A DNA stretch of 20,085 bases, from assembly GCA_021783385.1 (NCBI GenBank), contig JAJXTX010000016.1, forward strand, positions 2,443 to 22,527, written 5' to 3'. Positions 1 through 8,189 of this stretch are shown here, piece by piece. The DNA is from Pseudomonadota bacterium. GTDB lineage: Bacteria; Pseudomonadota; Gammaproteobacteria; Xanthomonadales; Rhodanobacteraceae. A program made the translations under genes and the position numbers. Under the pieces are notes generated by a model. That model was given only the letters and a program-made list of their open reading frames with translations, was not told where the DNA came from and made no database searches. Position 1 is the first letter of the stretch, and every line of letters begins with the position of its first letter.

Positions 1-590
1 TGCGCGCGCGCCGGCGGATGCTCGATGCGCACCGGAAAGCTGCGCCCGGGGCTGGTCAGGCGCGGCGCCTGCAGCCACTGCGCGATGCGCTCGCCGTCCA
101 GCGTGGCGGACATCAGCAACAGCCGCAACTCGGGCCGCAGCGTGGCCTGCACCTCCAGCGCCAGCGCAGCGCCGAGATCGCCGGCGAGATGGCGCTCGTG
201 GAACTCGTCGAAGATGATCGCGCCGATGCCGGCGAGCTCCGCATCGCCCTGGATCAGCCGCGTCAGGATGCCTTCGGTGACCACCTCGATCCGCGTCGCC
301 GCGCTTACCTTCGACTCGAAGCGGATGCGGTAGCCGACGGTCTGGCCGACGTCCTCGCCGAGCTGCTGCGCCATGAACTGGGCGGCGGCGCGCGCCGCGA
401 TCCGGCGCGGCTCCAGCATCACGATCCGCTGACCCGCCAGCCACGGCGCGTCGAGCAGGGCCAGCGGAATCTGGGTGGTCTTGCCGGCACCCGGCGGCGC
501 CTCCAGCACCAGCCGTGGATGCGCCGCCAGCGCCGCACGGATCTGCGGCAGCAGCGGGGTGATCGGGAAGTCCGGCGCGGAGGCAGTCAT
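1..590 (-). CDS. hrpB: ATP-dependent helicase HrpB, N-terminal part (runs off left edge)
   Basis: The frame from the ATG at 590 reads leftward without a stop to the window edge, giving about 196 residues of a protein that is usually over 800 long. It is the first RecA-like domain of a DEAH-box (SF2) helicase. A Walker A motif (APPGAGKTTQIP) lies near residues 31-42, followed by the LEPRRIAARAAA motif, the FDEFHER box (DEAH variant) and LLMSATLDGER (motif III, SAT). The DEFH box and the short N-terminus before Walker A are typical of HrpB rather than HrpA. HrpB proteins are predicted RNA helicases of uncertain role; despite the name they are unrelated to the Hrp type III regulators. The gene starts 52 bp after the gspD stop on the same strand, so it may be reached by readthrough from the secretion operon. 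The identification is strong; the rest of the gene is not visible. Confidence 0.93.
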   Translation of the reverse strand, partial: MTASAPDFPITPLLPQIRAALAAHPRLVLEAPPGAGKTTQIPLALLDAPWLAGQRIVMLEPRRIAARAAAQFMAQQLGEDVGQTVGYRIRFESKVSAATRIEVVTEGILTRLIQGDAELAGIGAIIFDEFHERHLAGDLGAALALEVQATLRPELRLLLMSATLDGERIAQWLQAPRLTSPGRSFPVRIEHPPARA

Positions 591-642
591 CCGCGCCGAT
601 GATAGCTGCAGCGGTCGTCTGCTCAGCCGCTGGCTACCCGAG

Positions 643-3270
643 TCACGGTGGCGGCGTGGCGCGCAGGCAGCTGGCTGCCTGCTGCCGCGCGGCATCCGCG
701 TTGCCCAGCTGCGGATCGTGCAGGCGCGCCTGCGCGATCACGTCCCAGTTGCGCCGGCACAGCTCGCCCTGATGCAGGCCCTGCCGCCACGACTGCATCG
801 CCAGATCCTGCGCCGTGGCGTAGTCGGCCTGGCGCAGCGCCCGCTCGGCATGCTGCTGCAGCTGCTCGGTCCAGCCCGGCGTCGCCGCGGCCGCTGGCGG
901 CAGCGGCGTGAGCACCGGCGCGCTGTGCGCGGCAGCAGCGCGCAGCGGCGCCAGTGACTCGAACTTGTTCTGGTAGTCGTCGGTGATCTGCTTGGCGTCC
1001 TCGCTGCTGCGGATGATGCGCGGCGTGATCAGCACGATCAGCTCGGTGCGGTTGCGGGTACGACTGGTGGTGCCGAACAGCCGCCCGAGCAAGGGGATGC
1101 GGTTGAGCCCGGGAATGCCGGTGTCGGTGGTGCCGTCGGCCTGCTGGATCAGGCCGCCCAGCAGCACTGTCTGGCCACTCTGCACGGCGACCTCGGTGGA
1201 GAGCTTGCGCTGCGAAATGGCCGGGTTGCCGTTGACCAGCGGCACCGAGCGGTTCGGCTGGCTGACCTCCTGGCTGATGTTCATGTAGACCAGGCCGCCG
1301 GGATTGATCCGCGGCTGCACGTTGAGGATCACGCCGGTGTTGAGGTACTGCACCGAGCTGTAGCTGGTGCCGACGCCGATGCCGGTGTTGACGCTGGTCT
1401 GGTTGATCGGGATCTGGTCGCCCACCGCGATGCTGGCGACCTGATTGTTCATCACCACCATCGACGGCGCCGACAGGGTCTTGGTGTTGCCGTTGGTTTC
1501 CATCGCATGCAGGGCTACCTGCATGTTGGAGTTGACGAAGGAGTAAAACAGCGCGTCGCTGCCGGGCACGAAGCTCGTGCCGCCACCACCCAGCGCGCCC
1601 TGGCGGGGGTTGTTCGGGTTGCCGGGAGTGATCCCGCCGTTGGCGTTCGGAGTGCCGCCGGCCAGTCCCTGCAGATACCACTGCACGCCGAACTGGAATT
1701 CGCCGGTGAGGCTCACTTCCAGGATGCGCGTCTCGATCTGCACCTGCATCGGCACATTGTCGAGCTTGCGGATGGCCCCTTTGATCTCCTCCCACTGCGA
1801 GGGGCGCGCGCGCACCAGCAGCTGGTTGTTGCTGTCCACCGAGCTGATCCGCACGCTGCCGTCGCTGGAGCTGTACTGCTGCTCGTTGGGCGCCGCGTTA
1901 CCGCTGCCCGCGCTGTTGCCGTAGCCGCCCGCCGCGCCGAAACCGCCGCTGCCGCCGCGGCCAGCCCCGGTGCTGCCCAGACCCGCACCGCCGAGGCCGC
2001 TGCTGCCCAGACCGCCGCTGCCGGGCGCGGCCCCCAGGCCAGCGGCACCCGCGGCGGTGCCGCCGGTCGAGCTGCCGAAGCTGCCGGCGGTGCTGCCCAT
2101 GCTGGTGCCGGCGTTGGCGTTGTCGGCACTGCCCAGCGTGCCGCCGCTGAGGCCCGGCCCGACCTGGCCGCCGTTGTCGCTGCCGCTGCTGCTGCCGGCA
2201 TTGTTGGTGTAGATCTGCGCCAGGTAACGGGCCAGATCCGACGCCTTGATGTTGCGCACGTCGTACACGAACAGTTGCGGCTGGTTGCCACCGCCGCGGT
2301 CGATCTTGCCGATCCAGTCACCGACCTCGTGCAGGTATTCGGGCTGGGTGCTGATTACCACCAGCGCGTTGGTACGCTCGATCGGGATGAAGCGCAGCAT
2401 GCCGGCCAGCGGAGTGTCGCCGTGCGCGCCGAACATGCTGTCGAGCTTGGGCATCAGCTCGCCCACCGTCGCGTATTGCAGGTTGAACACGCCCACCGAC
2501 ATGCCGCGCAGCCAGTCGACGTCGAAGGTATGCACCATGCTCTGGTCGTTGGCCAGCTCCTGCGGCGTGCCGGCCAGCACCAGCAGGTTGCGCGCCGGAT
2601 CCGCCAGCAGCACGGCGTCGGGGCGCACGAACGGCTTGATCAGTTTCTGCATCTCGGTGGCGGAGATGAAGCGCAGCGGGAAAAGCCGCGCCTGCAGGCC
2701 GCCGCCGGGTGCGCTGGCGCCGAGACTGGGCACCAGGTTGCCGGCCACTGCGTCCTTCTCCGGCAGCACTACATAGCCGCCGTTGCGCCGCACCAGCGCG
2801 TTGTGGGTCCAGCCCAGCAGGGTCTCCAGGATCGGCAGCGCCTGCGCCGAGTTCACCGGCTCGGCGGTGGAGAACGAGATGTTGCCCTGCACGCCCGGCA
2901 CGATCGTGTAGTTCTGCTTGAGCAGGTCGCCGAGGATCGCCTTGACCACCGCCTCGACCGGCTGGTTCTCGAAGTTGAAGGTGACCGCATCGGGTCCGCT
3001 GGCCGCCGGTCGCGGCCTGGCCAGCGCGGTGGGCCGGATGAACTGGCCGCTGCCGACGCTGATCTGCGCCGGCGCCGGCGCCTCGGCGGCGGCACCGTTG
3101 CCGTTGTTGAGCGGCAGCGGTGCCGGCACCGGCGCATGCGTGCCGGCCATCGCCTCGCGCTGCAGCGCGCCGTTGTCGTGCGGCTGCGGCAGGCTGGCGC
3201 AGCCGACCAGGCCGACCAGGAGGGCACAGCTGCCGGCGCGCCATACGTGCTGAGTGAGCTTGCGAAACAT
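643..3270 (-). CDS. gspD: Type II secretion outer-membrane secretin GspD (XpsD type), lipoprotein
   Basis: 875 residues; forms the outer-membrane channel through which folded exoproteins leave. Residues 1-24 are a lipoprotein signal with lipobox LVGC (Cys24); Xanthomonas XpsD is likewise acylated. The N0 domain is near 97-175 (FNFENQPVEAVVKAIL), N1 and N2 near 195-325. N3 is split: its first half is 331-357 and its second half 470-504, with a roughly 108-residue Gly/Ser/Ala-rich insertion between (358-465). The secretin core runs about 508-753 and carries the hallmark GIPGLNRIPLLGRLFG at 718-733. A further 122 residues (754-875) follow the core: an Ala/Pro linker and a predicted helical stretch with two Cys, where pilotin-binding S-domains sit in other secretins. 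The ATG is 3 bp after the xpsN stop, with GGGAG about ten bases upstream. Last gene of the eleven-gene cluster. Confidence 0.97.
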   Translation of the reverse strand: MFRKLTQHVWRAGSCALLVGLVGCASLPQPHDNGALQREAMAGTHAPVPAPLPLNNGNGAAAEAPAPAQISVGSGQFIRPTALARPRPAASGPDAVTFNFENQPVEAVVKAILGDLLKQNYTIVPGVQGNISFSTAEPVNSAQALPILETLLGWTHNALVRRNGGYVVLPEKDAVAGNLVPSLGASAPGGGLQARLFPLRFISATEMQKLIKPFVRPDAVLLADPARNLLVLAGTPQELANDQSMVHTFDVDWLRGMSVGVFNLQYATVGELMPKLDSMFGAHGDTPLAGMLRFIPIERTNALVVISTQPEYLHEVGDWIGKIDRGGGNQPQLFVYDVRNIKASDLARYLAQIYTNNAGSSSGSDNGGQVGPGLSGGTLGSADNANAGTSMGSTAGSFGSSTGGTAAGAAGLGAAPGSGGLGSSGLGGAGLGSTGAGRGGSGGFGAAGGYGNSAGSGNAAPNEQQYSSSDGSVRISSVDSNNQLLVRARPSQWEEIKGAIRKLDNVPMQVQIETRILEVSLTGEFQFGVQWYLQGLAGGTPNANGGITPGNPNNPRQGALGGGGTSFVPGSDALFYSFVNSNMQVALHAMETNGNTKTLSAPSMVVMNNQVASIAVGDQIPINQTSVNTGIGVGTSYSSVQYLNTGVILNVQPRINPGGLVYMNISQEVSQPNRSVPLVNGNPAISQRKLSTEVAVQSGQTVLLGGLIQQADGTTDTGIPGLNRIPLLGRLFGTTSRTRNRTELIVLITPRIIRSSEDAKQITDDYQNKFESLAPLRAAAAHSAPVLTPLPPAAAATPGWTEQLQQHAERALRQADYATAQDLAMQSWRQGLHQGELCRRNWDVIAQARLHDPQLGNADAARQQAASCLRATPPP

Positions 3271-3273
3271 GGA

Positions 3274-3948
3274 TCAAGGTACTCCCTGGTGGGTCGCCGC
3301 GGCGCGGGCGGCGCGGCGCCGCTGGACATTTTCTTTGAGCCGCTGCAGCGCGCTGGACGGCAGCGGGGTCGGCATCGGCAGCGCGGCGGCCGGATCGATC
3401 TGCATCATCGCCGCGCCGGGCGTGCCGCGCGGACCCGCCTCGTTGGCCGGGCCGGGCTTGGGCTGGTCGATCGGGGCGCCGGCCTGCAGCTTCAGTTCGG
3501 TGCGCCCGGCGGCCGAATCGAACAGCGCCGAGCGCGCGTGGATCTCCACCAGCTTGACGCTGCCGTCGGGCAGCGACTGCCCCTCGCGCAGGCGCAGTTC
3601 GCGGTGGCTGCTCTTGTCGCGCAACAGCACCATGCGTAGCGTCGGCGTGAGGATGATGCCGGTCAGCTCCAGCTCGCCGAGGTTGCTGCCGCCGTCGGCG
3701 GCGCGCGCGATCGGCTTGCGGTCGGGACTGAACAGCGGCCGCTGCCAGACCAGCGCGAACTCGGACAGCGGCAGCGGACGCGGCAGCGCGGCGGCGTTGC
3801 CGGGGGGCGGCAGCGGCGCCAGCGGCCGTGGTGGGTCCCAGCGCACGCTGCGGCCGACGCCGCCGAACAGCAGCAGCAGGCCGATGCCCAGCAGCAGCAC
3901 CAGCGCCGCCAGCAGCGGGGTCAGTCGACGTTGCTGCGCGGCGTTCAT
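3274..3948 (-). CDS. xpsN: Type II secretion protein N (XpsN; GspC-like inner-membrane linker)
   Basis: 224 residues. A single transmembrane helix lies at about 9-30 after a short cytoplasmic N-terminus. A Pro-rich stretch then leads into a periplasmic domain beginning FALVWQRPLFSPDRKP (64-79); the RPLFxPxRxP signature is that of the HR (homology region) domain of GspC. In the Xanthomonas xps cluster this position is occupied by XpsN, which contacts the secretin and stands in for GspC; no separate gspC is present here. There is no PDZ or coiled-coil domain after the HR region, only a Pro/Ala linker and a basic C-terminal tail. The ATG overlaps the gspM stop by 4 bases (ATGA), so translation is probably coupled. 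Family assignment rests on position plus the HR motif and is firm; calling it N or C is a naming choice. Confidence 0.9.
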   Translation of the reverse strand: MNAAQQRRLTPLLAALVLLLGIGLLLLFGGVGRSVRWDPPRPLAPLPPPGNAAALPRPLPLSEFALVWQRPLFSPDRKPIARAADGGSNLGELELTGIILTPTLRMVLLRDKSSHRELRLREGQSLPDGSVKLVEIHARSALFDSAAGRTELKLQAGAPIDQPKPGPANEAGPRGTPGAAMMQIDPAAALPMPTPLPSSALQRLKENVQRRRAARAAATHQGVP

Positions 3949-4595
3949 GGCCCTGCTCCTGCGCCCGCGCGCGGCTCGCTGCCCGCAACCGCGGTGCCAG
4001 CGCGCGGCGGCCGTACGTAGCCGGACAGGGTGAACTGCACCTCCAGCGGCGCGGCGCTGTTCTGCTGCGATGCCACCGGGTTGCGATAGATGCTGAGGTC
4101 GTCGATGAACAGGTACGGCGCGCCCTGTTCCAGCGCCTGCAGCACTGCCGCCAGCGGCTCGATGTCGCAGCTCAGGTTGATGCTCACCGCGGCCTTGCGG
4201 TACGGCTCGCCGGGGCTTGCCGGCGCACTGGGCAAGGGCATCTTCTGGCTGACCACGCAGCGCCCCCCCTGGGTGCCCTTGCCGACCACGTCGACCACGC
4301 GCTGCATCAGGTCGGCCGCCGCGGTGTTCGGATCCTCGGTGGCCAGGAACGCCTGGCTGGCGGCCTGGCCGTCGCCGAGCGCGGCGATGCGCTGCTGCAG
4401 CGCCGGCTTCTCGGCGATGGCGGCGGCGTAGCGGCCTTCAGTGTCGCGCAGGTCGGCCATCTCGCGGCTGATCTGCTGCAGCGGCGCCACCAGCCACCAG
4501 TGCAGCAGCAGCACATAGCCGAGCAACAGTGCCAGCAGCAGCAGCGCGACGGCGGCGATGCGGCGCTCGCGCGGCCGCAGCAGCAGCGGCTTCAA
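3945..4595 (-). CDS. gspM: Type II secretion inner-membrane protein GspM (TTG start)
   Basis: 216 residues from a TTG start at 4595. The frame stays open far upstream inside gspL, but the TTG is preferred: GGAGGT ends five bases before it, its TTGA overlaps the gspL stop, and the protein then begins with the expected short basic N-terminus and one transmembrane helix (about 13-36). After the helix comes a coiled-coil-prone segment (about 40-75) and a small periplasmic domain of the GspM/PilO ferredoxin-like kind. GspM binds GspL and completes the L-M assembly that anchors the ATPase to the platform. GspM is poorly conserved in sequence, so the name rests on position between gspL and xpsN, size and topology. 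It overlaps xpsN downstream by 4 bases. Confidence 0.9.
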   Translation of the reverse strand: MKPLLLRPRERRIAAVALLLLALLLGYVLLLHWWLVAPLQQISREMADLRDTEGRYAAAIAEKPALQQRIAALGDGQAASQAFLATEDPNTAAADLMQRVVDVVGKGTQGGRCVVSQKMPLPSAPASPGEPYRKAAVSINLSCDIEPLAAVLQALEQGAPYLFIDDLSIYRNPVASQQNSAAPLEVQFTLSGYVRPPRAGTAVAGSEPRAGAGAGP

Positions 4596-5755
4596 GGCGC
4601 ACCTCCGGCGGACGAGGTCGCGCCTGCGGGTTGCGCGGTGGCCGGCCGCCGCAGCTGCGCGGTCAGGTAGAAGCGTTCCTTGCCGGTGGTGGGGTCGGGC
4701 TGGATGCTGCCCTGGAAGCTGGCGTCGGTGATCAGCCGCGAGTCCTTCAGCGCATCGAGCAGCTTGACCGCCTGCAGGCTCTGTCCCTGCATGCCCAGCT
4801 GGCCGGTATTGTCGATGCTGAAACGCTCCAGCCACGCGCTGTCGGGCAGCCGTCGCGTGATGTCCGCGAGCACCGCCAGCCGGCTCACCGCGTTCTGCTT
4901 GCGCCGCGCCAGAAAGCCGGCGGCGCCGGCGTTGTCCTGCAGCTGCTGGCGCAGCGCCGCCACCTGCTGCGCCTCGCCGCGCATGCTTTCGACGGTGGCC
5001 TGCATCTGCGCCAGCACTGCCTGCCGGTTGTGCAGCCACTGCGCCAGCAGCAGCACCAGCAGCAGCGCGGCAGCAGCCGCCAGCGCCAGATTCAGCCGCC
5101 GCCGCGGGCGCGGCCGGTGCGGCGCCTGCTCCGGCGGCAGCAGGTTGACGCCGAGCCGGTCATCGCCGACGGCGAGATCCACCGCGTCGATCGCGATGCC
5201 CAGCGTGGTCAGCCGCGCCAGCAGCGGATCGAGCGTGCCGCGGGTGACCACCACCAGTTCCGCCTGCAGCCGTCCGGCGGCGGCCGGCGCCGCCAGCTCG
5301 CGCGCCGCGAAGTACACCTGTGCCGCCGTGAACGGAGTCTGCCGGTCCATCTCGAACGCCAGCACCTGCGGCAGGCTGTGGCGGGCCGCCAGCGGCAGCG
5401 CCAGCGTGCGCCGCAGCACCACGGCGGGCGGCAGCAGCAGGGCCAGCCGCAGATCCTCGCGATCCACCCCGTGCAGCGCGCTGGCCAGGGCGGCCTGCTG
5501 CAGGCGCGCGTCCAGCGCATCCGCCCAGCTGGCCAGCGGCTGCGGCTGGCCGGCGCGGCGCAGGGTCCACTGGACGCCGTCGTGCTGCAGCAGGTGCCAG
5601 TGCGCGCCGCTCTTGAACCAGCCGCGCCAGCGCGGCGGCAGCAGGCCGAGCAGCTCGTCGCCCCACCAGCGCAGGAAGGCCGGCAACGGCGACGCGTGCC
5701 AGCCATGGCGCAGGCGCTCCATCCACGGCCGCAGTGACTGCGTTGCCGAACTCAT
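4592..5755 (-). CDS. gspL: Type II secretion inner-membrane protein GspL
   Basis: 387 residues. About 215 cytoplasmic residues form the actin-like domain that recruits GspE; the FEMDRQTPF motif (134-142) is characteristic of the GspL/PilM-PilN group. One transmembrane helix at about 221-240 follows a basic RPRPRRR stop, then a coiled-coil segment and a periplasmic ferredoxin-like domain that resembles PilN. The C-terminus is an Ala/Pro/Gly tail. The ATG at 5755 overlaps the gspK stop (ATGA); the open frame continues upstream within gspK but an earlier start would not give a recognisable N-terminus. GspL links the ATPase GspE to GspM and the pseudopilus-building platform. Start and identity are both well supported by operon context. 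Confidence 0.94.
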   Translation of the reverse strand: MSSATQSLRPWMERLRHGWHASPLPAFLRWWGDELLGLLPPRWRGWFKSGAHWHLLQHDGVQWTLRRAGQPQPLASWADALDARLQQAALASALHGVDREDLRLALLLPPAVVLRRTLALPLAARHSLPQVLAFEMDRQTPFTAAQVYFAARELAAPAAAGRLQAELVVVTRGTLDPLLARLTTLGIAIDAVDLAVGDDRLGVNLLPPEQAPHRPRPRRRLNLALAAAAALLLVLLLAQWLHNRQAVLAQMQATVESMRGEAQQVAALRQQLQDNAGAAGFLARRKQNAVSRLAVLADITRRLPDSAWLERFSIDNTGQLGMQGQSLQAVKLLDALKDSRLITDASFQGSIQPDPTTGKERFYLTAQLRRPATAQPAGATSSAGGAP

Positions 5756-6627
5756 TCCCCATCTCCCTCCTGCCAGCGCAATACCACGTAGGGTTGCGCG
5801 CCCGCCGGCCCCGCCTGCAGGCGCATGGTGGCACGCAATACCGCGCGCGTGCCATCGGCCAGCGTGGCCTCGGCGCGCAGACTCTGCGTGCTGCCATTGT
5901 TGAACACCAGCGTGGGGTCGGCGGCCTGGCGCTGGCGGGCGGCGGCGATCATCGCCTGCTGCGCCGGCGTCATGCCCGGGATCGCGGCCAGCGCCAGCGG
6001 CGGCGCGGTGTTGGGGTCGGGCGTGGCGTTGCCGGACCAGATCGTGACCACCGGCGCCACCCGCCGATACAGCACCGGCGTCATGCCCAGCACCATCTGC
6101 AGCTCCTCGATGCTGGCGAACGGGCCGCTGCGCGGGCCATAGTCGCGCCCGGCCGCACGATAGGCGGCGCGGCGCGCGGCGACGTCCCCCGGCTGGCCCG
6201 GCAGGCCGCGCCAGTCGACCACGTTGGCGGTCAGCGCAGCGGCCTGCTCCGGTGCCAGCCCGGCGGCCTGGAACAGCCCCTGCAGCACCTGCGGGCTGGC
6301 TGCATTCAGATCCACCTTGCCGCTCTCGTCGAATGCCGACACTTTCACCGTGGCATCGCCGTAGCGGAAGCTGTAGACGCGGCCGTCGCCGATCCAGCGC
6401 AAGCCTGGCCGCGGATCCTGCAGCGCATAGAAGCCGCGCATGATGCCGGCCTCGGCGGCGTAATGCGCCTGGGTCTGGGCAAACTGATAGCGCGCCTGCA
6501 GCGCCTCGGTGCGCGCCAGTGCGGCATAGCCGCCGAGCAGGATCGCCAGCAGCGTGCAGGCCCACAGCACCAGCAGCAGCGCCACCCCACGCTGGCGGCC
6601 GGGCGGCGTTTGCCGGCGCGCGCTCAT
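5752..6627 (-). CDS. gspK: Type II secretion minor pseudopilin GspK
   Basis: 291 residues, the largest pseudopilin. The prepilin site is RG|VALLLVLW (cleavage after Gly14); the residue at +5 of the mature protein is Leu rather than Glu, which is the known distinguishing feature of GspK and fits its place at the pseudopilus tip with GspI and GspJ. The hydrophobic helix covers about 15-36. A later segment, GKVDLNAASPQVLQGLF, is the helix-hairpin-helix-like motif common in GspK. ATG at 6627 overlaps the gspJ stop by 4 bases. Although the frame is open further upstream, only this start places the prepilin leader at the N-terminus. Requires a prepilin peptidase not encoded in this window. Confidence 0.95.
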   Translation of the reverse strand: MSARRQTPPGRQRGVALLLVLWACTLLAILLGGYAALARTEALQARYQFAQTQAHYAAEAGIMRGFYALQDPRPGLRWIGDGRVYSFRYGDATVKVSAFDESGKVDLNAASPQVLQGLFQAAGLAPEQAAALTANVVDWRGLPGQPGDVAARRAAYRAAGRDYGPRSGPFASIEELQMVLGMTPVLYRRVAPVVTIWSGNATPDPNTAPPLALAAIPGMTPAQQAMIAAARQRQAADPTLVFNNGSTQSLRAEATLADGTRAVLRATMRLQAGPAGAQPYVVLRWQEGDGE

Positions 6628-7313
6628 CGGCTGTCGCCCAGCGGCTGCAGGCCGCTCTGGCTGCTGCTGATCAGCGGATTGACGCGCAGCGGGATTTCCA
6701 TCCGCGGCCACGCGTCGTTGCCCTGCGGCTGCAGCTCGATGCGCACCAGCAGCGGCAGCAGGCGCCCGTCGGGCCAGCTCGGCGTCCACGCGATCGGCCG
6801 GCCCAGCGCATCGACGCCCCGATAGCTGAAGCGGCCACTGCGCACGTGGTCGAGCAGCACCTGCGGATCGCCCAGCGGGCGCGGCGGCGAACCGTCGGGC
6901 GGCAGCAGCGCCAGGCTCAGCACCAGCTTCGCATCGCCGTGACCGTCGTCGACCAGCTGCAGCTGCTGCAGCTGCGGCCCCAGCTTGCCGAGGTAGCCGG
7001 GCAGCGGCGCGACGTAGCGCAGCTCGTGCGCGCTGCCCTCGAAATAGAGATCCTCGCCGCGCGCGTTGCGGGCGATCGGCTGGGTCATGCTTTGCGCCAG
7101 CTCGCGCTGCAGAAACTGCTGGGCCGCGCGGATCTGGTCGATCCGCTCGATCGCCGCGGTACCCGAGCCGACGCCGTGAATGGCGGTGCGCAGGCCCGAG
7201 TAGACGCCGATCAGCAGCAGCGCCAGCAGCACCAGCGAGGCGAGCACCTCCAGCAGGGTGAAGCCGGCAGTATCCCGGCGAGACCCGGCCGGCGCCCGGC
7301 GCAGCGCGCTCAT
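6624..7313 (-). CDS. gspJ: Type II secretion minor pseudopilin GspJ
   Basis: 229 residues. A 17-residue basic leader ends at the prepilin peptidase site TAG|FTLLEVLASL, with Phe at +1 and the Glu5 (Glu22) needed for methylation and assembly. The hydrophobic helix spans about 18-40 and is followed by a beta-rich globular domain ending LINPLISSSQ-like before the C-terminus. With GspI and GspK it forms the pseudopilus tip complex. The ATG at 7313 overlaps the gspI stop (ATGA). The open frame extends upstream into gspI but that portion has no pilin features. Assignment as J comes from size, the leader and its order between I and K. Confidence 0.95.
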   Translation of the reverse strand: MSALRRAPAGSRRDTAGFTLLEVLASLVLLALLLIGVYSGLRTAIHGVGSGTAAIERIDQIRAAQQFLQRELAQSMTQPIARNARGEDLYFEGSAHELRYVAPLPGYLGKLGPQLQQLQLVDDGHGDAKLVLSLALLPPDGSPPRPLGDPQVLLDHVRSGRFSYRGVDALGRPIAWTPSWPDGRLLPLLVRIELQPQGNDAWPRMEIPLRVNPLISSSQSGLQPLGDSR

Positions 7314-7732
7314 GGCGCCGCCTGCAGCAGCAGTGGTGGCCGGCTCAGCCGCAAGGTGCTGAAATGCGCCGAGCGCGGATGCGCGGGTGGCCCCCACAGC
7401 ACGTCCAGATCCAGCTGGTACAGGCGCAGCGGCGCGGTCGCCGGCGGGTTGCCGGCGCCGTTCCACGGTGTCACCCGCAATTGCCAGCGGAAGTTGCGGT
7501 CAAACCGGCCCGCGCTGCTGCCGACCCGCACCGGCTCGCCGACGAAAGCGCCGTCGAGCAGGCCGCGCGCCCACATCGCCGCGTCGCTGTACTGCGTCGC
7601 GCTGCTGGTGAGGCTGATCGAGGCGCCGGCCACCTTCATCAGCGCGACGAAGGCGATCGCCAGCAGCAGCATCGCCGCGATCATCTCGAGCAGGCTGAAG
7701 CCGCGCTGGGCATGGCTGCGCCGGCAGATCAT
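7310..7732 (-). CDS. gspI: Type II secretion minor pseudopilin GspI
   Basis: 140 residues. The leader MICRRSHAQRG ends in the prepilin cleavage site G|FSLLEM with Glu at +5, followed by a hydrophobic helix (about 12-34). The size and the short globular domain match GspI, which nucleates the pseudopilus tip with J and K. ATG at 7732 overlaps the gspH stop by 4 bases; an ATG further upstream in the same frame (7795) is rejected because it would place 21 extra residues ahead of the leader and lies inside gspH. Translation is probably coupled to gspH and gspJ on either side. Confidence 0.94.
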   Translation of the reverse strand: MICRRSHAQRGFSLLEMIAAMLLLAIAFVALMKVAGASISLTSSATQYSDAAMWARGLLDGAFVGEPVRVGSSAGRFDRNFRWQLRVTPWNGAGNPPATAPLRLYQLDLDVLWGPPAHPRSAHFSTLRLSRPPLLLQAAP

Positions 7733-8187
7733 CGCGGTACCACCGTATCCACCACGCGCACATCGCCGGTCAGCCACGACACGTTGACGTGCCACTGCCG
7801 CCGTCCGCTCTGCAGGGTGATGCGGCCGCCGGTGGAACTGCCGTCGGGAAAGAAGCGGATGCGTCCGGTATGGTCGTTCGGCTGGTCCTCCTTGGCGCTG
7901 GTGATGCTCACCCGCAGCCCCTTCGGCAGGCGCACGTCGTGCGGCTTGACGCCGCGATAGGTGTCGGCCCGCGTGTCGACGTCGAAGTTCTGCGCCTGCC
8001 CGCGCACGATCGCCTGCGCGCGGGTGGCGCGCAGCGCGCCGGCCAGCTCGGCGCTGGCCGCGTTGATACGCGCGCTGGCCAGACCCTGGTTCACCGAGAA
8101 CGCCACTGCCGCCGCGGCAATGCCGATCAGCAGGATCACCGCCAGCATTTCCAGCAGGGTGAAGCCGCGGGCGCGCAGGACCGTCAT
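7729..8187 (-). CDS. gspH: Type II secretion minor pseudopilin GspH
   Basis: 152 residues. The very short leader MTVLRARG ends at G|FTLLEML (Glu13 at +5), then a hydrophobic helix to about residue 32 and a beta-sandwich-type globular domain. GspH sits below the I-J-K tip and connects it to the GspG shaft. The ATG at 8187 is two bases after the gspG stop. The frame is open upstream across the end of gspG, but the start chosen gives the normal leader length. Order in the operon (after G, before I) and size agree with GspH. Confidence 0.94.
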   Translation of the reverse strand: MTVLRARGFTLLEMLAVILLIGIAAAAVAFSVNQGLASARINAASAELAGALRATRAQAIVRGQAQNFDVDTRADTYRGVKPHDVRLPKGLRVSITSAKEDQPNDHTGRIRFFPDGSSTGGRITLQSGRRQWHVNVSWLTGDVRVVDTVVPR

Positions 8188-8189
8188 GC

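Noticed and set aside
590..630. TATCAT box just upstream of hrpB as a separate promoter
   Set aside because: No acceptable -35 at 16-18 bp, and the start site would fall within a few bases of the ATG.
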